A stretch of 64,000 nt of DNA, taken from the NCBI GenBank assembly GCA_037783415.1, contig JAZGTN010000059.1:4030001-4094000 (forward strand), in the 5' to 3' direction. Shown here in pieces: positions 21,427 through 33,620 of this stretch. This DNA is from Leptasterias polaris. Taxonomy: Eukaryota > Echinodermata > Asteroidea > Forcipulatida > Asteriidae. The position numbers were made by a program, and so were the translations under genes. The notes under the pieces are model-generated. The model ran no database searches. It had not been told where the DNA came from and saw only the letters and a program-made list of their open reading frames with translations. Each line of letters opens with the position of its first letter. The stretch's first letter is position 1.

Positions 21427-24400
21427 TCAGTTGACTTTCTTCTCTAAGCTGACCATCTTGGCACTAACCTCCCACAACCTCTTGGCATCCGGAACGTTCA
21501 GTGCTGCGTCGGTCGGCTTCCTCGGGGCACAGTCACTAATATAGAGTGGACAATTAGAGATAGAAATAAGCAATGGTATAAGGAACAAATGACAAGTTTT
21601 TATTTATTTACGCGGTTGCAAATGACAGCAGATGGACCAGATAATTTGTTGAGTGGGCTACCAAGAACGGGAACGAGGAAACGAGGCCGAGAGAACAAGA
21701 GGTTGGGGACGAACTCCCAATCACCCTACCACAAGCACAAGACATAGGGAAATGGCAAATACATGAAGAGGGCTACTTCCGACACTGGATGAAGATGGCG
21801 TAGGAAAGGCAAGTCAAGGCAAGGCCAGGCAAGTCAAGGCAAGGCCAGGCAAGTCAAGGCAAGGCCAGGCAAGCCAGGCAAGGTAAGGCAAGGCAAGGCA
21901 AGGCAAGGCCAGGCAAGCCAGGTAAGGCAAGGCAAGGCAAGGCAGGGGCAAAGCAAGGCAGGGCAAGGCAAGGCAAGACAGGGCAAGGCAAGGCAAGGCA
22001 AGGCAAGGCAAGGCAAGGCAAGGCAAGGCAAGGCAAGGCAAGGCAAGGCAAGGCAAGGCAAGGCAAGGCAAGGCAAGGCAAGGTTAGGCAAGAGTGCACA
22101 ACATTCCCTCAACAGATTTTGTCCATGCACTGTAGAGATTATGAGGTGCTTCTAGCTGTTTTCGTAACTCCAAAACCGGAACCCTTCCGAACAGGGCCGT
22201 ATTTCATAGAGCTGCTTTTAAGCAGAAAAGTATAGCTAAACACAACAAAATTATAGGCCTAATGCTTAACTTTATAAGTTTACCAGCCAAAATGCTAAAT
22301 GCACATGTAGCATTTAGTGACTGGTATTCTGCTTACTTTTGCGTAGCAGGATATTTTGATGCAACAATTTCTGCTCGAGCAGCTTTACGAAATTTGGCCC
22401 AGGGCCAAATTTCATAGCACTGCTTAAGCAGAAATTTTCTGCTTAGCAGAAATGAGCAGGATACCAGTCGCAAATTGTACACACGACCTGGTAGTTAGGC
22501 TGGTAACCTCATTCTGGTAGGCATAATTTTGATGTGCTTAGCTAATTTGTGTGCTTTAAAGCAGCTGTATGAAAATGGGCCCAGGTGGAGGACAGCGCCT
22601 TGTCTACATTTCCCACAACATACGACCTTACGCCATCTACCTTTAACACGACAATGGGCCCAATTTCCTGGAAGTGCTTACCGTGGGAATCTACGCTTAA
22701 ATTTGTGTTGTTGTTATTATTATATATTTCTGGTAATGAAACCAAGGATTCCTCATGAGTGAACTTAATCACTGTTGCTTGCAAGCCTGATGAAACCTGT
22801 AAACACGAGGGATTGCTATGTGAACCAGAAACACCAGGTTAACCCCTAGACTATTCCACAATAAGTGTTCAAGGTTCTTTTACGTGCACTACCAATCCTA
22901 GTACACAGGACATACAGCTTAATGTCCAATCTGATGGACAATTATGGCACAAGTGCCACGACTGGGATTCGAACCCACATTCTCTTGACCAGAACCACCA
23001 GAGATCAAGTGCTCTTATCCGCCCGGCACAGGGTGCCGTATAAGCGTAGTTCACTGGGGGATCGCAAACAGAACCCTGCAGGCTGTTGCCAAGGATCGGG
23101 CTGGATGGCACTGACTAATTTCAAGTCTTGGAAAAACTATTTTGTCACAATGTACCAATAAGCCGAGTATGTCTCGAGATAGCGTCAACAAAAAGATGAA
23201 CATCCTATTCCTTATGTGCATAGCAAACGGGGTAAGACCATTGTTCCGCACCCAGCCTTGGTTTGGTTTTAACTGAACTCAATGAGAGAAAAACAAGACG
23301 GCTGTTCAATGATCGAAAAAATATCTTACGCGAAGTACAGACCGGATACATTCTCCAGTTCATCTGCAACGGCACAGTATATTGACGTCTGTGCGCCCTC
23401 TACTGTGCTCTTGAATAAGAAGCTAGGAGACAGGCTGGCGAGCCAAATGATTGCTCCGGCAACTCCTTTGGGCTTCTCTGCTTCTATGTGCCGGAACAGT
23501 TCAGTCTTGATAATACCCGGATGAAGTGCGTTTACAGTTACGCCGGAACCTAATACACGGAGATCGTGAGAAGAAAAGTAAAAATTGCATGAGACTTTGG
23601 GAGATAACAGTCACGTGGACACTGTAGAAGTGCACTGTTTGGTTTGGGTGCGTACAGACAAGTTAACCCAAAGCTAATAGTGTCATAGTATTGTGTCCAC
23701 CATCTCAAAATGGTTTATTGGGCATACAATAATATCAGGTTCGTTTTACCCTCCGATGTGAGACAAACACTCTTTACTCCAAGTCATGAACTTGGTCAAA
23801 ACCCAGTCTGCAAGGAGAAAGGACTGGTGCACTCTAAAAGTTCCGGAGTCAGAATTGGTCCGAATCCGGGTCCCTCGGAGCCTGACCCATTTCTGGGTCA
23901 GTCTGACCGGGAATCTGTGTCAAATTTACGTAGAAATGGGTTACACTGACACAGACTCAGAGTAATTTGTTTAAACCACTTTTAGGGTCAGCCTGACCCG
24001 GAAATGGGTCAGACCCCTTGGGACCAGGAGTTGGGGTCAATCCTGACCCGGGTGTTTGTAGAGTGTGTGCAATTCAAACAATGGACACTAATGTTCATGC
24101 ATGCAGAACAATGAACAATGAGTTGCAAAACTGTAGGGCCTACACGGTTTTGAAATCTATAACATTATTTTTGCAACACTAGCTCTCATTTTCGGTACCT
24201 TATGGAGACCAAGGATAAAACGAGAAAGGGAAAATAAAAGGTCTCCATTATAATAATGGGGAATTCTGGGGTGCTCCACAAGGAATTTTGTAAGTAAAAT
24301 AATAAGTGCAGGGACAAAGGAAACAACAAAAGAATTCTCCAGAGGGTTGCATTTTTGAGAATGTGTGAAGTCGTATGTGAAAAGGTTATTCATAATTTAT

Positions 24401-27400
24401 AAGAAAAAGCAACACATAGTGCTTTTCCCGTGGCTTTTTTGGGGGGTCGACAAAGTTAAACACCGAAACAGCTACAGCTACAATGTGTTATATACCTTCG
24501 AGCTGCCTACTCAGTTCCAGCGTGAACAGCATAACGGCAAGCTTGCTCTGCTCATACGCTGAGAAGCGGTCGTAGTTTTCATCCATGTTCAAGTCTTCCC
24601 ATTGCATCTTGCCTCCACCGTGGGCGACGGAGGAGACGTTGACGATGCGGGACGGGGCGGAGGACTTCATGAGATCCAGGAGGAGATTGGTCAGGAGAAA
24701 GTGACCGAGATGGTTGACGCCAAACTGCATCTCAAATCCGTCTTCTGTTGACTGCTTGGGGCACATCATTACACCTATGGGAGTAACGGCGATGCAATCA
24801 TATAGGTTTCAATACAGACGTTTTACTTAAAAGCACATGTGTCCCATTTTTAATTTTCAAAGACCAGCAGTATCCACTCTTGATGTGACCCAACATATAC
24901 ATGAAATACAAAAGCTGTGAAAGTTTAAGCTCAATCGGTTATTCGAGTCACGAGAAAAAGGTGAAGAAAAAAAACTTAAATGTTTTCACTGTTTTACTAA
25001 TTTCTCAAAAACTATTGCATTTCAAGCAAGAATATTTCAAGGGAGGCCCACCATGACCAACTTTATACCAAATACGTTGTGTGCAATGTGAAAATTTCTA
25101 TTTTTAATCTTACCAATGATGCACCCCTTTAATGCTTGTAATTGATGAAGGTGTTTTTGATGATTGCACTTAATGAAAACTCGAGAATATTCTGTTCTAT
25201 AGTTCGTTTGAATTGCACGTGCTGGAATGGAGGTCAGATACCGGTTTGCGATTTATTATTGCTGATTGGGGTTGTTTTGTCTGAAAGGATATTGACAGTC
25301 TACTCTATAGATCATGGTGACCTGTGACATCACACGTTCACAAGAGAGTCACATGACCTCCTGCAGGCACAGTATACCCCAGTACTGGTGTTTACTGCAT
25401 TTTTACCGGGTTTCCAATTCTTCTGCAAAGTGGTGAACAAACTGTGACGTCATCAGTACTAATGTATATTTGTACACAGCTCAATGGAACCAAACGTAAA
25501 ATCTTAAATTTCATGGAAATTGCACGTAACATTCTTTTAAAGCTTTTTTTAAATAGAAAAACGGAGCACATCTCAAAACTCGTTCAGGCAGTTATAATTT
25601 TTATGTTATTTTGTTCTTGATTTGTTTGGTAATTAGGGTAAAAAATATGAAATTTCTCGAATGACCAGTGCATTTTTTGGCCTGCCAGGGAATGCCCCGG
25701 AATATATTTATAAGGCCAATCTTTTTGTAAGCAAGGTATTCATCATTGTCTAATTGCTTCGGCTCCTTGGCAAGCATAGTTAATTGTGTGTTTTATTTTT
25801 GAGAATAGAGTTCAAGTTGATTCTCATGATATCTCAGAGCTCAGAAACCCTGCATGCCCCTCTCCTCTTGCCCCCCCCCCCCCACACATAAAGAAGAAGA
25901 AGAAAATATAGAATGAATGATTCGATACATGAAATAAGCCCACTCCCCAAATTATGTCTTTGCCCCGCCCTCTTGCCCATACCCAAATGCAAATGTCTGG
26001 TCACGACACTAGACTGCTCCTATTCTTATACTGCCTAAAATCGTAGATCCAAATTATTAATTTCAGATCGAAATCTCTGGTAATGAATCCGGCGTCTAAG
26101 TCAGACTAAACGTTTGCCCGCGGTTCATTCCGTTCGAGTGGTTTTCAATATGCGTGATTTTAGAACAGACATTCTTAAAGGTATTATCAGGACAGGATTG
26201 GTAAAGGATATTATAACAACAATGTTTAATTTCAGTCTGAGCTAACTGATTATGAGGTTCATACTAAGACAATTTATTCTGTGAAATATTTCCATCTGTG
26301 AAGTCAATTTCAAGAAAGTATCTGTAAATCTAAACAAAAGCAACAGCTGATTTCGAGAGTTACTACCAAAATTAAGGAAAATGTGTTTACTTGCTGAAAA
26401 CTGAGCATGGTGTTTTAAAAAATTTTCCTGTCTCACACAACGGATTGAGCCCAAATTTTCACAGGTTTGTCATTTTTATGTATTGGTTGATCCCACAAAA
26501 CATGAACACTGTCTGCGACTATTCTCTCAGCTCTAGCCAGCCTGTATGTAGTGTATAATACCCTTAACTAAGTCTACAGGCTCCTCAAACTGCTTGGGGA
26601 TACAAGTCATGTAAATATCATGCAGACAGAGTCTGAAATGAAAGCATTTTTATAATCATTGGCTGTAGACTAATCTCGAATTATTAGAGCGGCTTCAAAA
26701 ATATATGCAGCTGATCAAAATAAGCAGCCTTTATTTCACTGCAAAAAAAACCATTTGTTACATTTTGACTAACATTAGGTCAAAATGTGAACTCACTAAG
26801 CTGTTGGTCAAAATTGTACCCAACAAAGTTGAGTAAATATTTTGACCAACTGTGATAATAGTCTATGCTGTTGGGCAACCTTGTTGGGTAATTTTTTTTA
26901 ACAAAATGTGAGACGGTTTAATAAAACAGTTGGGCAATTAGACTTGACCAAGTGTTTCACTTCTTATATAAAAAAAAAAAAATGCAACATTAGGCCTAGA
27001 CAACAGAAATGATTGCTTGTGTTTGGTAAAGCTTGACGAACATTGAGCATATGAATTTTCCCAACAAATTGTTGTGTCAAGAGATGTGACCAACGTTTAT
27101 GCAGTGTTTCTTGTAAATAAATGACAGTTTACTTTCTACAATTTGAAGCATGTTTGGACCGTGAGACAGCTGAACAATGTTTACTTATTCATTTTGTCCG
27201 TATACAATGCGTAACGAGAAGTTGAGTTAACATTACTTGAGAATTAATGTATAAAACATAGTCCAATATCATTGTTAACCTGTGACAATTTTAAAACCTC
27301 ACTATATAGTTGAAAATAAAAAAAAACACACCTTTGGAAAAAATACACGCCTCCAAATTCTAAATGAGGCCAACCGGACAAGCACTCGTGCCCTCGGGCC

Positions 27401-29565
27401 GCCAGAACTCACAAAATTGCCGACAAGTGCACGTACCGGAAAGAAATAAGGGTTTGGGAGAAAAGGCGACCTGAACTACAAAGCAAACATAGGAATCAGC
27501 AATGTACACCAATTGCTAATATTAAAAGTAAAATGTAAATACGGGGGTTTCATCGTTGCATCTAATTTGTTGAATTTTAGTGGTTTTTTATTAAGTTTGT
27601 TTTCTTTTTTTGCTACGCTGTCTTTAAGTTATGTGTGTGATGTGGATGGAGCATCTTTCCCATGGCATCTTCCCTTTAACTCCAGGCTCCAGAATTGTAC
27701 AAAATGTTTGCCCAATCCATCCCCCCCCCCCCCTTTCCAAGTGCAGGTATTTACATGGGTGTGTGTTTGTGTGTTTTTTAAGACTGGTTCGGGAACTGAC
27801 CGGCATTATTGATCAAGACATCAAGTCTTGACTCTTCCTCTTTGATCTTCTCAGCAAACGCTCTGACAGAAGCAAGAGACGATAGATCCAACTGACGTAT
27901 CACCAGGTGACCGCTAGAGGTCGCTCGACGAATTTCTGCTTTAGCCTCAGCAGCTTTCGCTTTATTTCGGCAGGCGAGAATCACACGGGCTCCTAATTGA
28001 ATGATAAAAACACACGATGATTGCGGGTTGGTCCAGATCATGGATCGGTAGAACCTATGTCTACCTCCACGATCGGATTCACCGAGAAAGGTATTCGGCT
28101 GTAAAGTATATATATATATATATAAAATAAAAATTCTAATAAAACGGGTTCAACCACTGTGCTGATATTACTATCACCGTTATCGATGTGGATGGAGCAT
28201 CTTTCCCAGGGCATCTTCCCTATAACTCCGGGCTACAGAATTTTACAAATTGTTTACCTAACCGACCGCCCCCCTCTCCCCACAACACTTCCCCGCTACA
28301 GAGTATACTGTTCGAAACCCGGAGCAGTATAATATTATACCAAAATCGGTTCTTTTTCAGAACCACACAAAAACTCAAAAAATTGATTACATCATAGTAG
28401 GCCAAGGCCTAACCTAGTTCCTTATTGACAAAATTACAACCAAAATCACACAAATCAATGCATGAAAAAAGGTTTTACTATATTACCTCTTCTAGCCATG
28501 TCTTTGGCTGTCTCCTTACCGATGCCTGAGCTAGCTCCCGTAACAATCACCGTCTTACCGTCCAGCCGCGCCCCGCTGTAGCACCAGCCTCCCGATATGT
28601 ACCGCTTCAGGACCCATATAGCTACGACGAAACCTTCACGGTTCCACGTATGAGATACATACAGTTATCGAGAAAAAAAAATGTGTTTAAATCTCTGGAA
28701 GCTCGTCCAAATCCTCCTGAGAAACAATCGTCTGAAACATTGTCAATTTTATAATTTTAAGGACCCAACAATCGCCATTGCTTGTTTTTGCAATAGAATT
28801 AAGCCCGATGTATTATACGTGCATAACATTTCTGACCAAATTTATCTAAGCCATTTTCCCCCACAAGATGACCACCTAATTTATTTATTATTTATTTAAT
28901 TTATTATTTATTGAAACATCTTTATACAGGATAAAGAAGATCAGCAACAGCTGTTTGACATCAGTGTCCTACTTGACATTAGAGGCCAACAACAGACTAT
29001 AAAATAAAATAAACCAAAACAAACAACAACAGGAAGGACAAGATAAATAAAAAGTATACAACTATTTAAAAAGTACAGTTTCTTATTTAAAAATTAAAAA
29101 ATGTCAATGGAGGAGGAAATTTGAAAATAGGAGAAGGAATATCGTTCCAAACTTTAGCACCGGCAAACTTGTAGATTGTTTAAAACACTCATCGTTGTGT
29201 TTAGGGACAACAGCATAATTATAAGGCAGTCTGCATTGTTTGAGTTAATATCAATTACCATACCTAACGAAGTTACATAGTCAAGACTAGGAGCAAGTCC
29301 AGGGATCAGGGAGCAATCGTGAACACATTTATAACATTATTTATAATTTATTTGATGAGATTTCCACAGGCTTCATATTTGTAGGCCCTGTGTTTTGAAG
29401 ACTAGAGGATCAGATTCAGATGTGAGTTTTAATTTATATAAAGACAAGAGGCCTGTAGCCTGCATGTTTTCTGCATGCCATGGAGTTGCGAACTATCAAT
29501 AAATTAATGATTAAAACGGTCTTACCGAAGAGAAGGAGACCAAGAATGTGAAGCCAAATCGACAT
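21427..29565 (-). CDS. RDH11/12/13-like short-chain dehydrogenase, copy A (six exons, 328 aa)
   Basis: Exons on the minus strand are 29565-29526, 28633-28487, 27992-27801, 24774-24496, 23549-23330 and 21535-21427. All have GT/AG borders and intron phases 1,1,1,1,2, matching copies B and C. The protein starts with a membrane anchor (about residues 2-24). A Rossmann cofactor motif TGASSGIG follows (45-52), then NNAG (about 124-127), the NHLGHF asparagine (N147), the VSS serine and YEQSK with catalytic Y200/K204. The motif [10 protein letters not shown] follows. It ends at TGA 21429-21427 after [16 protein letters not shown]. Members of this group are NADP(H)-dependent retinal/retinol or lipid-aldehyde reductases on ER or mitochondrial membranes, so the exact substrate is inferred. 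All catalytic residues are present and exon 5 is one codon shorter than in B and C. Introns hold a pentanucleotide array, a SINE, a GGGTCA element and a LINE piece. Confidence 0.93.
21806..22090. repeat. AGGCA pentanucleotide microsatellite
   Basis: About 285 bp of AGGCA units, imperfect at first (with GTCA and GCC variants in a roughly 20-bp higher-order pattern) and pure from about 21976. It lies in intron 5 of RDH-like copy A. A 5-bp unit without stops leaves all three minus frames open, giving false ORFs rich in Leu, Pro, Ala and Cys. Confidence 0.97.
22196..22400. repeat. Dispersed repeat with ATTTCATAGAGCTGC ends
   Basis: Begins GGGCCGTATTTCATAGAGCT and ends near CAGCTTTACGAAATTTGGCC, an inverted version of the start. 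It has a TGACTGGTATTCTGCTTAC core and is the same family as 5636 and 8637. Confidence 0.6.
22401..22582. repeat. Dispersed repeat, second copy head to tail
   Basis: Directly adjoining the previous copy: starts GGGCCAAATTTCATAGCACT and ends AGCAGCTGTATGAAAATGGG. Both lie in intron 5 of RDH-like copy A. Confidence 0.6.
22790..23045 (-). mobile_element. tRNA-derived SINE, second family
   Basis: On the minus strand a B box (GTGGGTTCGAATCCC) lies near 22983-22969 and an A-box-like GCCGGGCGGATAAGAGC lies upstream near 23030-23010. They are followed by a CACTTGTGCCAT body. It lies in intron 5 of RDH-like copy A. Confidence 0.65.
23831..24066. mobile_element. GGGTCA-rich MITE-like element, best copy, in intron 4 of RDH copy A
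   Basis: Left end ACTCTAAAAGTTCCGGAGTC, right end GACCCGGGTGTTTGTAGAGT, which are inverted termini of the family. The interior carries at least eight GGGTCA/TGACCC words or one-mismatch variants, several as close inverted pairs. Confidence 0.75.
24883..25132. repeat. Dispersed repeat, pair of 16843-17145
   Basis: In intron 3 of RDH-like copy A. Shares GATGTGACCCAAC, CTGTGAAAGTTTAAGCTCAA, ATTTCAAGCAAGAATA and TTTATACCAAATACGTTGTG with the earlier copy. Confidence 0.6.
26175..26560. repeat. Dispersed repeat, pair of 3990-4400
   Basis: In intron 3 of RDH-like copy A. See the match blocks given for 3990-4400. Identity looks moderate, so both copies are old. Confidence 0.55.
27639..27736. repeat. 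Direct repeat flanking exon 3 of RDH copy A, downstream member
   Basis: GATGTGGATGGAGCATCTTT, then CCCATGGCATCTTCCCT, CAGAATT and a C run. A close copy lies at 28185-28285. Exon 3 (27992-27801) lies between the two. Confidence 0.75.
28185..28285. repeat. Direct repeat flanking exon 3 of RDH copy A, upstream member
   Basis: Same orientation as 27639-27736 and about 85 percent identical by eye, including the terminal C-rich run. Confidence 0.75.
28905..29240 (-). mobile_element. LINE 3' fragment
   Basis: On the minus strand a short frame reads [19 protein letters not shown], the kind of W-N-x-I/L-P motif seen near the C terminus of Jockey/CR1-type LINE proteins. It is followed by an untranslated tail ending in AATAAATAATAAATT-like repeats. 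Upstream frames are broken. It lies in intron 1 of RDH-like copy A. Confidence 0.5.
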
Positions 29566-31153
29566 GATTCTGCCTCACGTGGACAATGTATTCAGCAACA
29601 CAAATAAAAACTTAGTCCTTCGGTGAGTGAGTTTGCATAGCACTAAAAATACAACTTGAACGTGATAATAGTTCAATGGTTTTTTAACCACAACGTCGGA
29701 GTGCAAAGTTCCACAATATTCTACTACACGGAACCTGCAACAAGTATTAAACAATGACAGTTAGTGGACATCTGACGGCAAAACACGGACTTAGACTTAG
29801 TTTAGAAACGTGCAAATAAACCTATCATGTGAAAAATCTCTAGTAGATTTGTTAGTGATTTTAGTGTCTGGTTTGTTGATCTTTTGTCTCTGGAGGGAAA
29901 TGCTGGTGGTATTTCAAGCGAACAAAGGGATTGATAAACTACATAAAAGCTCTAAGTAGTAGTCTCTAAAAAAACAAGTCTATATGTGCATCCATCATGT
30001 TGAAGCTACGGGTTGCATTTAGTACTGTAAGTGTAGATTTTTTTACCCCTATACAGCAGCTTGAGGCTGTGTTTGCTTTTTGATATTGTCGACAGCTAAA
30101 CGGACATTGAACTTTTATAGTAAATGTAAATATTTCTTCACGAAGATACAAGCGGTGAGCCTGTTGGGGGGGGGGGGGGGGGGGGGGAAAGAACCAAACG
30201 GTCTTCAACTACGGGTTCAACAACTTCAACAACTGCCCTACGGCCATACTATTGTATGTTTTTCCCTTTTTTTCTTTGGGGAGAAGAACAATGATTGAAT
30301 AAACATGTTAACTTGACCAACAGCAAACTGCTCACTGCCCTTTGTAATTATGGCTTACAGTTTGCTATAGAATAAACAACATAAACTATTCTGCATACCG
30401 TACGTTTAATGACTGAATCAATAAGGCGTACTGAAATTCCATCAAGTGTATTAATTTGATCAAATTGTTGCACATTGGTTGGTAAATTACATCATTGGTA
30501 ATGTAGTATTTTTCGAGAAGATTGTGGGTATGATTTAATGAGTCTGAAAGTTAAATATTTTGTTCATAAGCCCATGATGCAAAAGTGTTTTTTAGTGTTG
30601 TTTGTTGTTTATCTATGCCATGTCTTGCCTTAATCTTACTTACTTTTGGGGATTTTGGGAGACATACGCCTTTTGGCGACAGTTAATTTTTTAGCTTTTA
30701 TGCTCTCCTGGGCATCCCACCTTTGTTTAACGTTTGGTTTAAAAAAATGTATTTTAATGTTTGTATATGTATTCTTGTGTACTTTTTGCCCGAATAAATA
30801 TTATTATTATTATTATTAACTGCGGTGGTATCGTCGAGGAAGGACTCCCCCATACAGTCCCCACCCCAGCCTCTCTCCCCAGTCATATCCCCTTTCGGAC
30901 CCCTCCTTCACACGTCCCGTTATCTATAGACCAGGTTTCGATGATTCTATTTGAAATAAAACTGTCACCCATGTAGAACCCCTACCACCAGATTCTGACG
31001 TTTCATACGGGTGACGTGATCAATAAAGGTCATTCAAATTGAACTTATTTAACCTCTAGGGGTGAGAGTCCTCGGACAAAGGTCAAAAAGTAGGATTCAA
31101 ATTTTAGGTGTGTAATTGAAATAATGCCATTTCCACTGGCCTCGATTATAAGC
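29566..31153. other. 5' flank of RDH copy A, no gene found
   Basis: Would hold the promoter of copy A. No TATA box or other element could be assigned. A G run lies at about 30165-30187, and an ATT repeat with AATAAA near 30793-30820 may be the end of an old retroelement. Confidence 0.35.
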
Positions 31154-31316
31154 ACTTCCGGGTCAAAACCATTTCTGGGTCAGGCCATCCCGGAAACATG
31201 GGATTTTGATCCACTCTGCGTCATTTTGACCCGCTTCTGGGTCATTTTGACACAGATTCCGGGTCAAACTGGCCAGAAATAGGTCAGGCCCCACGTGACC
31301 CGGATCCGGGTCAATT
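31154..31316. mobile_element. GGGTCA-rich MITE-like element, copy 7
   Basis: CTTCCGGGTCAAAACC at the left, CGGATCCGGGTCAATTC at the right, with seven or more GGGTCA/TGACCC words between. Outer ends are not preserved. Confidence 0.6.
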
Positions 31317-32833
31317 CAAGAGAACTCATGTGGACACTTTATCCTCAGCGCTAGAGGAATAGATCAAACAGAATGATTTTGTTTATATCTGAGGGAAAGA
31401 AAGACACACAGAAGTCTAACAGATACAAGTCTGGCTTCTATCATCCCATTTACCACACAAGGAAATACAGAAACACTTTTACAACTTTTCGAAGACCCGG
31501 TCAGAGCTCAGAGAGAGAGATCAAATTTAAGTTCATTCGTTGTATTAAGCCTACAGTGTCTCTACTCGCAGGATATGAATAGGCCTAAACCATATGGAAA
31601 ATACTGAATAATTTGTAAAAAGTATTTTAGTCTAGGGAATCTACATAATTTTATTGGCTCTCTACATAATATTAATATAACGACCGTATATCATGGGGAG
31701 ATGGCGATACCGCTAGACTTTGAGGAGCACGGTTGGCCCATCGGGATCCTCCCCCCCCCCCCCCCCCCCCCCAATTTTACCAATCGAATACACGTATTTT
31801 TGATTCATTCCCAAATAGTAAACATCAAGCAAACATGGAAAAAAAGTTACAAACTTTATGGGGCAAAGTTACAAACTTTACTTGACTCAAAATAACAAGT
31901 AGGCCTACCGTACATACGCTTCATTCTTACGCGATTTCTATAAAACAATCGGGGCGGTAAAAAGGGCATGCAACGTCCCTTAATCGTCCGAAAGGAGAAC
32001 GAAAGTATGGCAAATAAACACAACCCCAAACCAACAAACACCTCAACAAATAACACTAACACTAACAAATAAAAGTTTACCCCAAATGATAACCCAGAAA
32101 GGCTGAATATTCACCAAAGAGTATCTTAACGGTGCCCTTCTGCGGGCCCTGGATCCCACGCCCTTGTTCGAAGATTGTACGGTTTCCAATTTTCACCCAC
32201 TTATTTTATTATATATTTTTAAGACAGAGAGCAAAGCTAAACAACCCACAAACAATTCAGGCTAATCTTGCTCAAGAGTTAACTACGGCAAGGCTGAGAA
32301 TCGTCAAGTTTTTTCTCCATGGCCCCATGGAAGGCTTCGCGCTGCTCTGCTTCATTTCTGTTACAATAGCCCACACTGTTAAACAATAAAGTATTTTTAG
32401 GCAAAAGATAGCAAAATTAAAGAGATAAAAGCATTACCAATTTGAACTATACTCCAGCTCAAAAGATAATCTAGAAAGGTTAGAATGCACAAGAGAGCAT
32501 TTTCAACTACCCGTGCAGTAATCAACCCTATACACCAGATTTTGAGTGGGCCCAAGAACCCCCCCCCTAAATAAAACCACCCCAAAAACAAACAAACAAA
32601 CAAACATTCCGATGCCCACTCGGCGCATTCAAACATTCCTCTTGTTTTCCCTGAATAACGTATTTATTTCCTATTCATAATAAATGACAAATAATGGAGA
32701 AAATAACAAAACGTTCTTTCTAATTTTGCTCAAAAGATAACACAGAAAGGGCCCAGAATGCAAAAAACATGCATTGTCATTTAAAAAAAAATAAAAAACG
32801 GGCTAAAGGCGATCGAGGCCCGGTCCAAAACGA

Positions 32834-32935
32834 TGTTACAGTACGCGCTGCCCGCTATTTACGCGCTATTACAAAACGCGCTATACGGTACGCGCTGCAC
32901 GCTGTAACAATACGCGCTGCGCGCTGTTACAGTAT
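32834..32935. repeat. Imperfect tandem of TACGCGCTG units
   Basis: Six or so irregular repeats of a TTACagTACGCGCTGC-like unit, strongly CpG-rich against an AT-rich background. Confidence 0.7.
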
Positions 32936-33429
32936 CCGCCCCTTTTATTCATTTGATCCTCCTGGCCTTTTTGACATGAAAATAAACGGAAATAATGTGC
33001 CGACATACATTTCAGAATCATTCTCAACACGGATTTACGCCACTCCTCTACATCACTACAAAAAGAATTTTAGAAAATTGGTCATGTTAACAAGTCTCTG
33101 TCTTTCTTAACAAAACCAAACAATAAGAAAATTAGTGTTCAAGGAAATGTAGAAAGAATCCGTTCACATGGCACACAGAAACTCTGCTGGACCACAGTAT
33201 CTGCACACTATAAAAAGTCAAATCTAAGACCTTTTAAGACCCTTTTACTGCTACCCCCAACAAAATTTAGGACCAAAAGTAAGTGAATAAAGCAGAAGAA
33301 ACAGCTATACACACTCACACTTTATAATACCCTTTTTACATGCAGCATAATTCGGTTCTTTACGAGCTGATTGAAAAATTCATTACACGCCACATTTTTT
33401 AAAGACCTAAAATAAGTGTAAGACGTTAA

Positions 33430-33620
33430 TACATGTTAAGGATCCGCAGAAACCCTGTGGACCGATGGATGGAGTTAAGGAGCTGCTACCGGTCAGCTTT
33501 GGACAGACAGAGGTGGAACTCTATCATGAACATTGTCACAATGGGTCACAGTGAGTCAGTCATGGCTCCAAGGACTATACGACAACGTCTTTCTTGTCTG
33601 GAAATACAGCTTCACCTCAT
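33430..33620 (+). mobile_element. Possible LINE C-terminal remnant
   Basis: A short plus frame reads RRNPVDRWMELRSCYRSALD then RQRWNSIM. The spacing of W and DRxRW resembles the C-terminal tail of several non-LTR retrotransposon proteins. No other LINE hallmark is adjacent, so this is weak. Confidence 0.3.

Noticed and set aside
21814..22130. Long minus-strand ORFs rich in Leu, Pro, Ala and Cys in all three frames
   Set aside because: They are produced by the stop-free AGGCA pentanucleotide array; a 5-bp unit is open in every frame.
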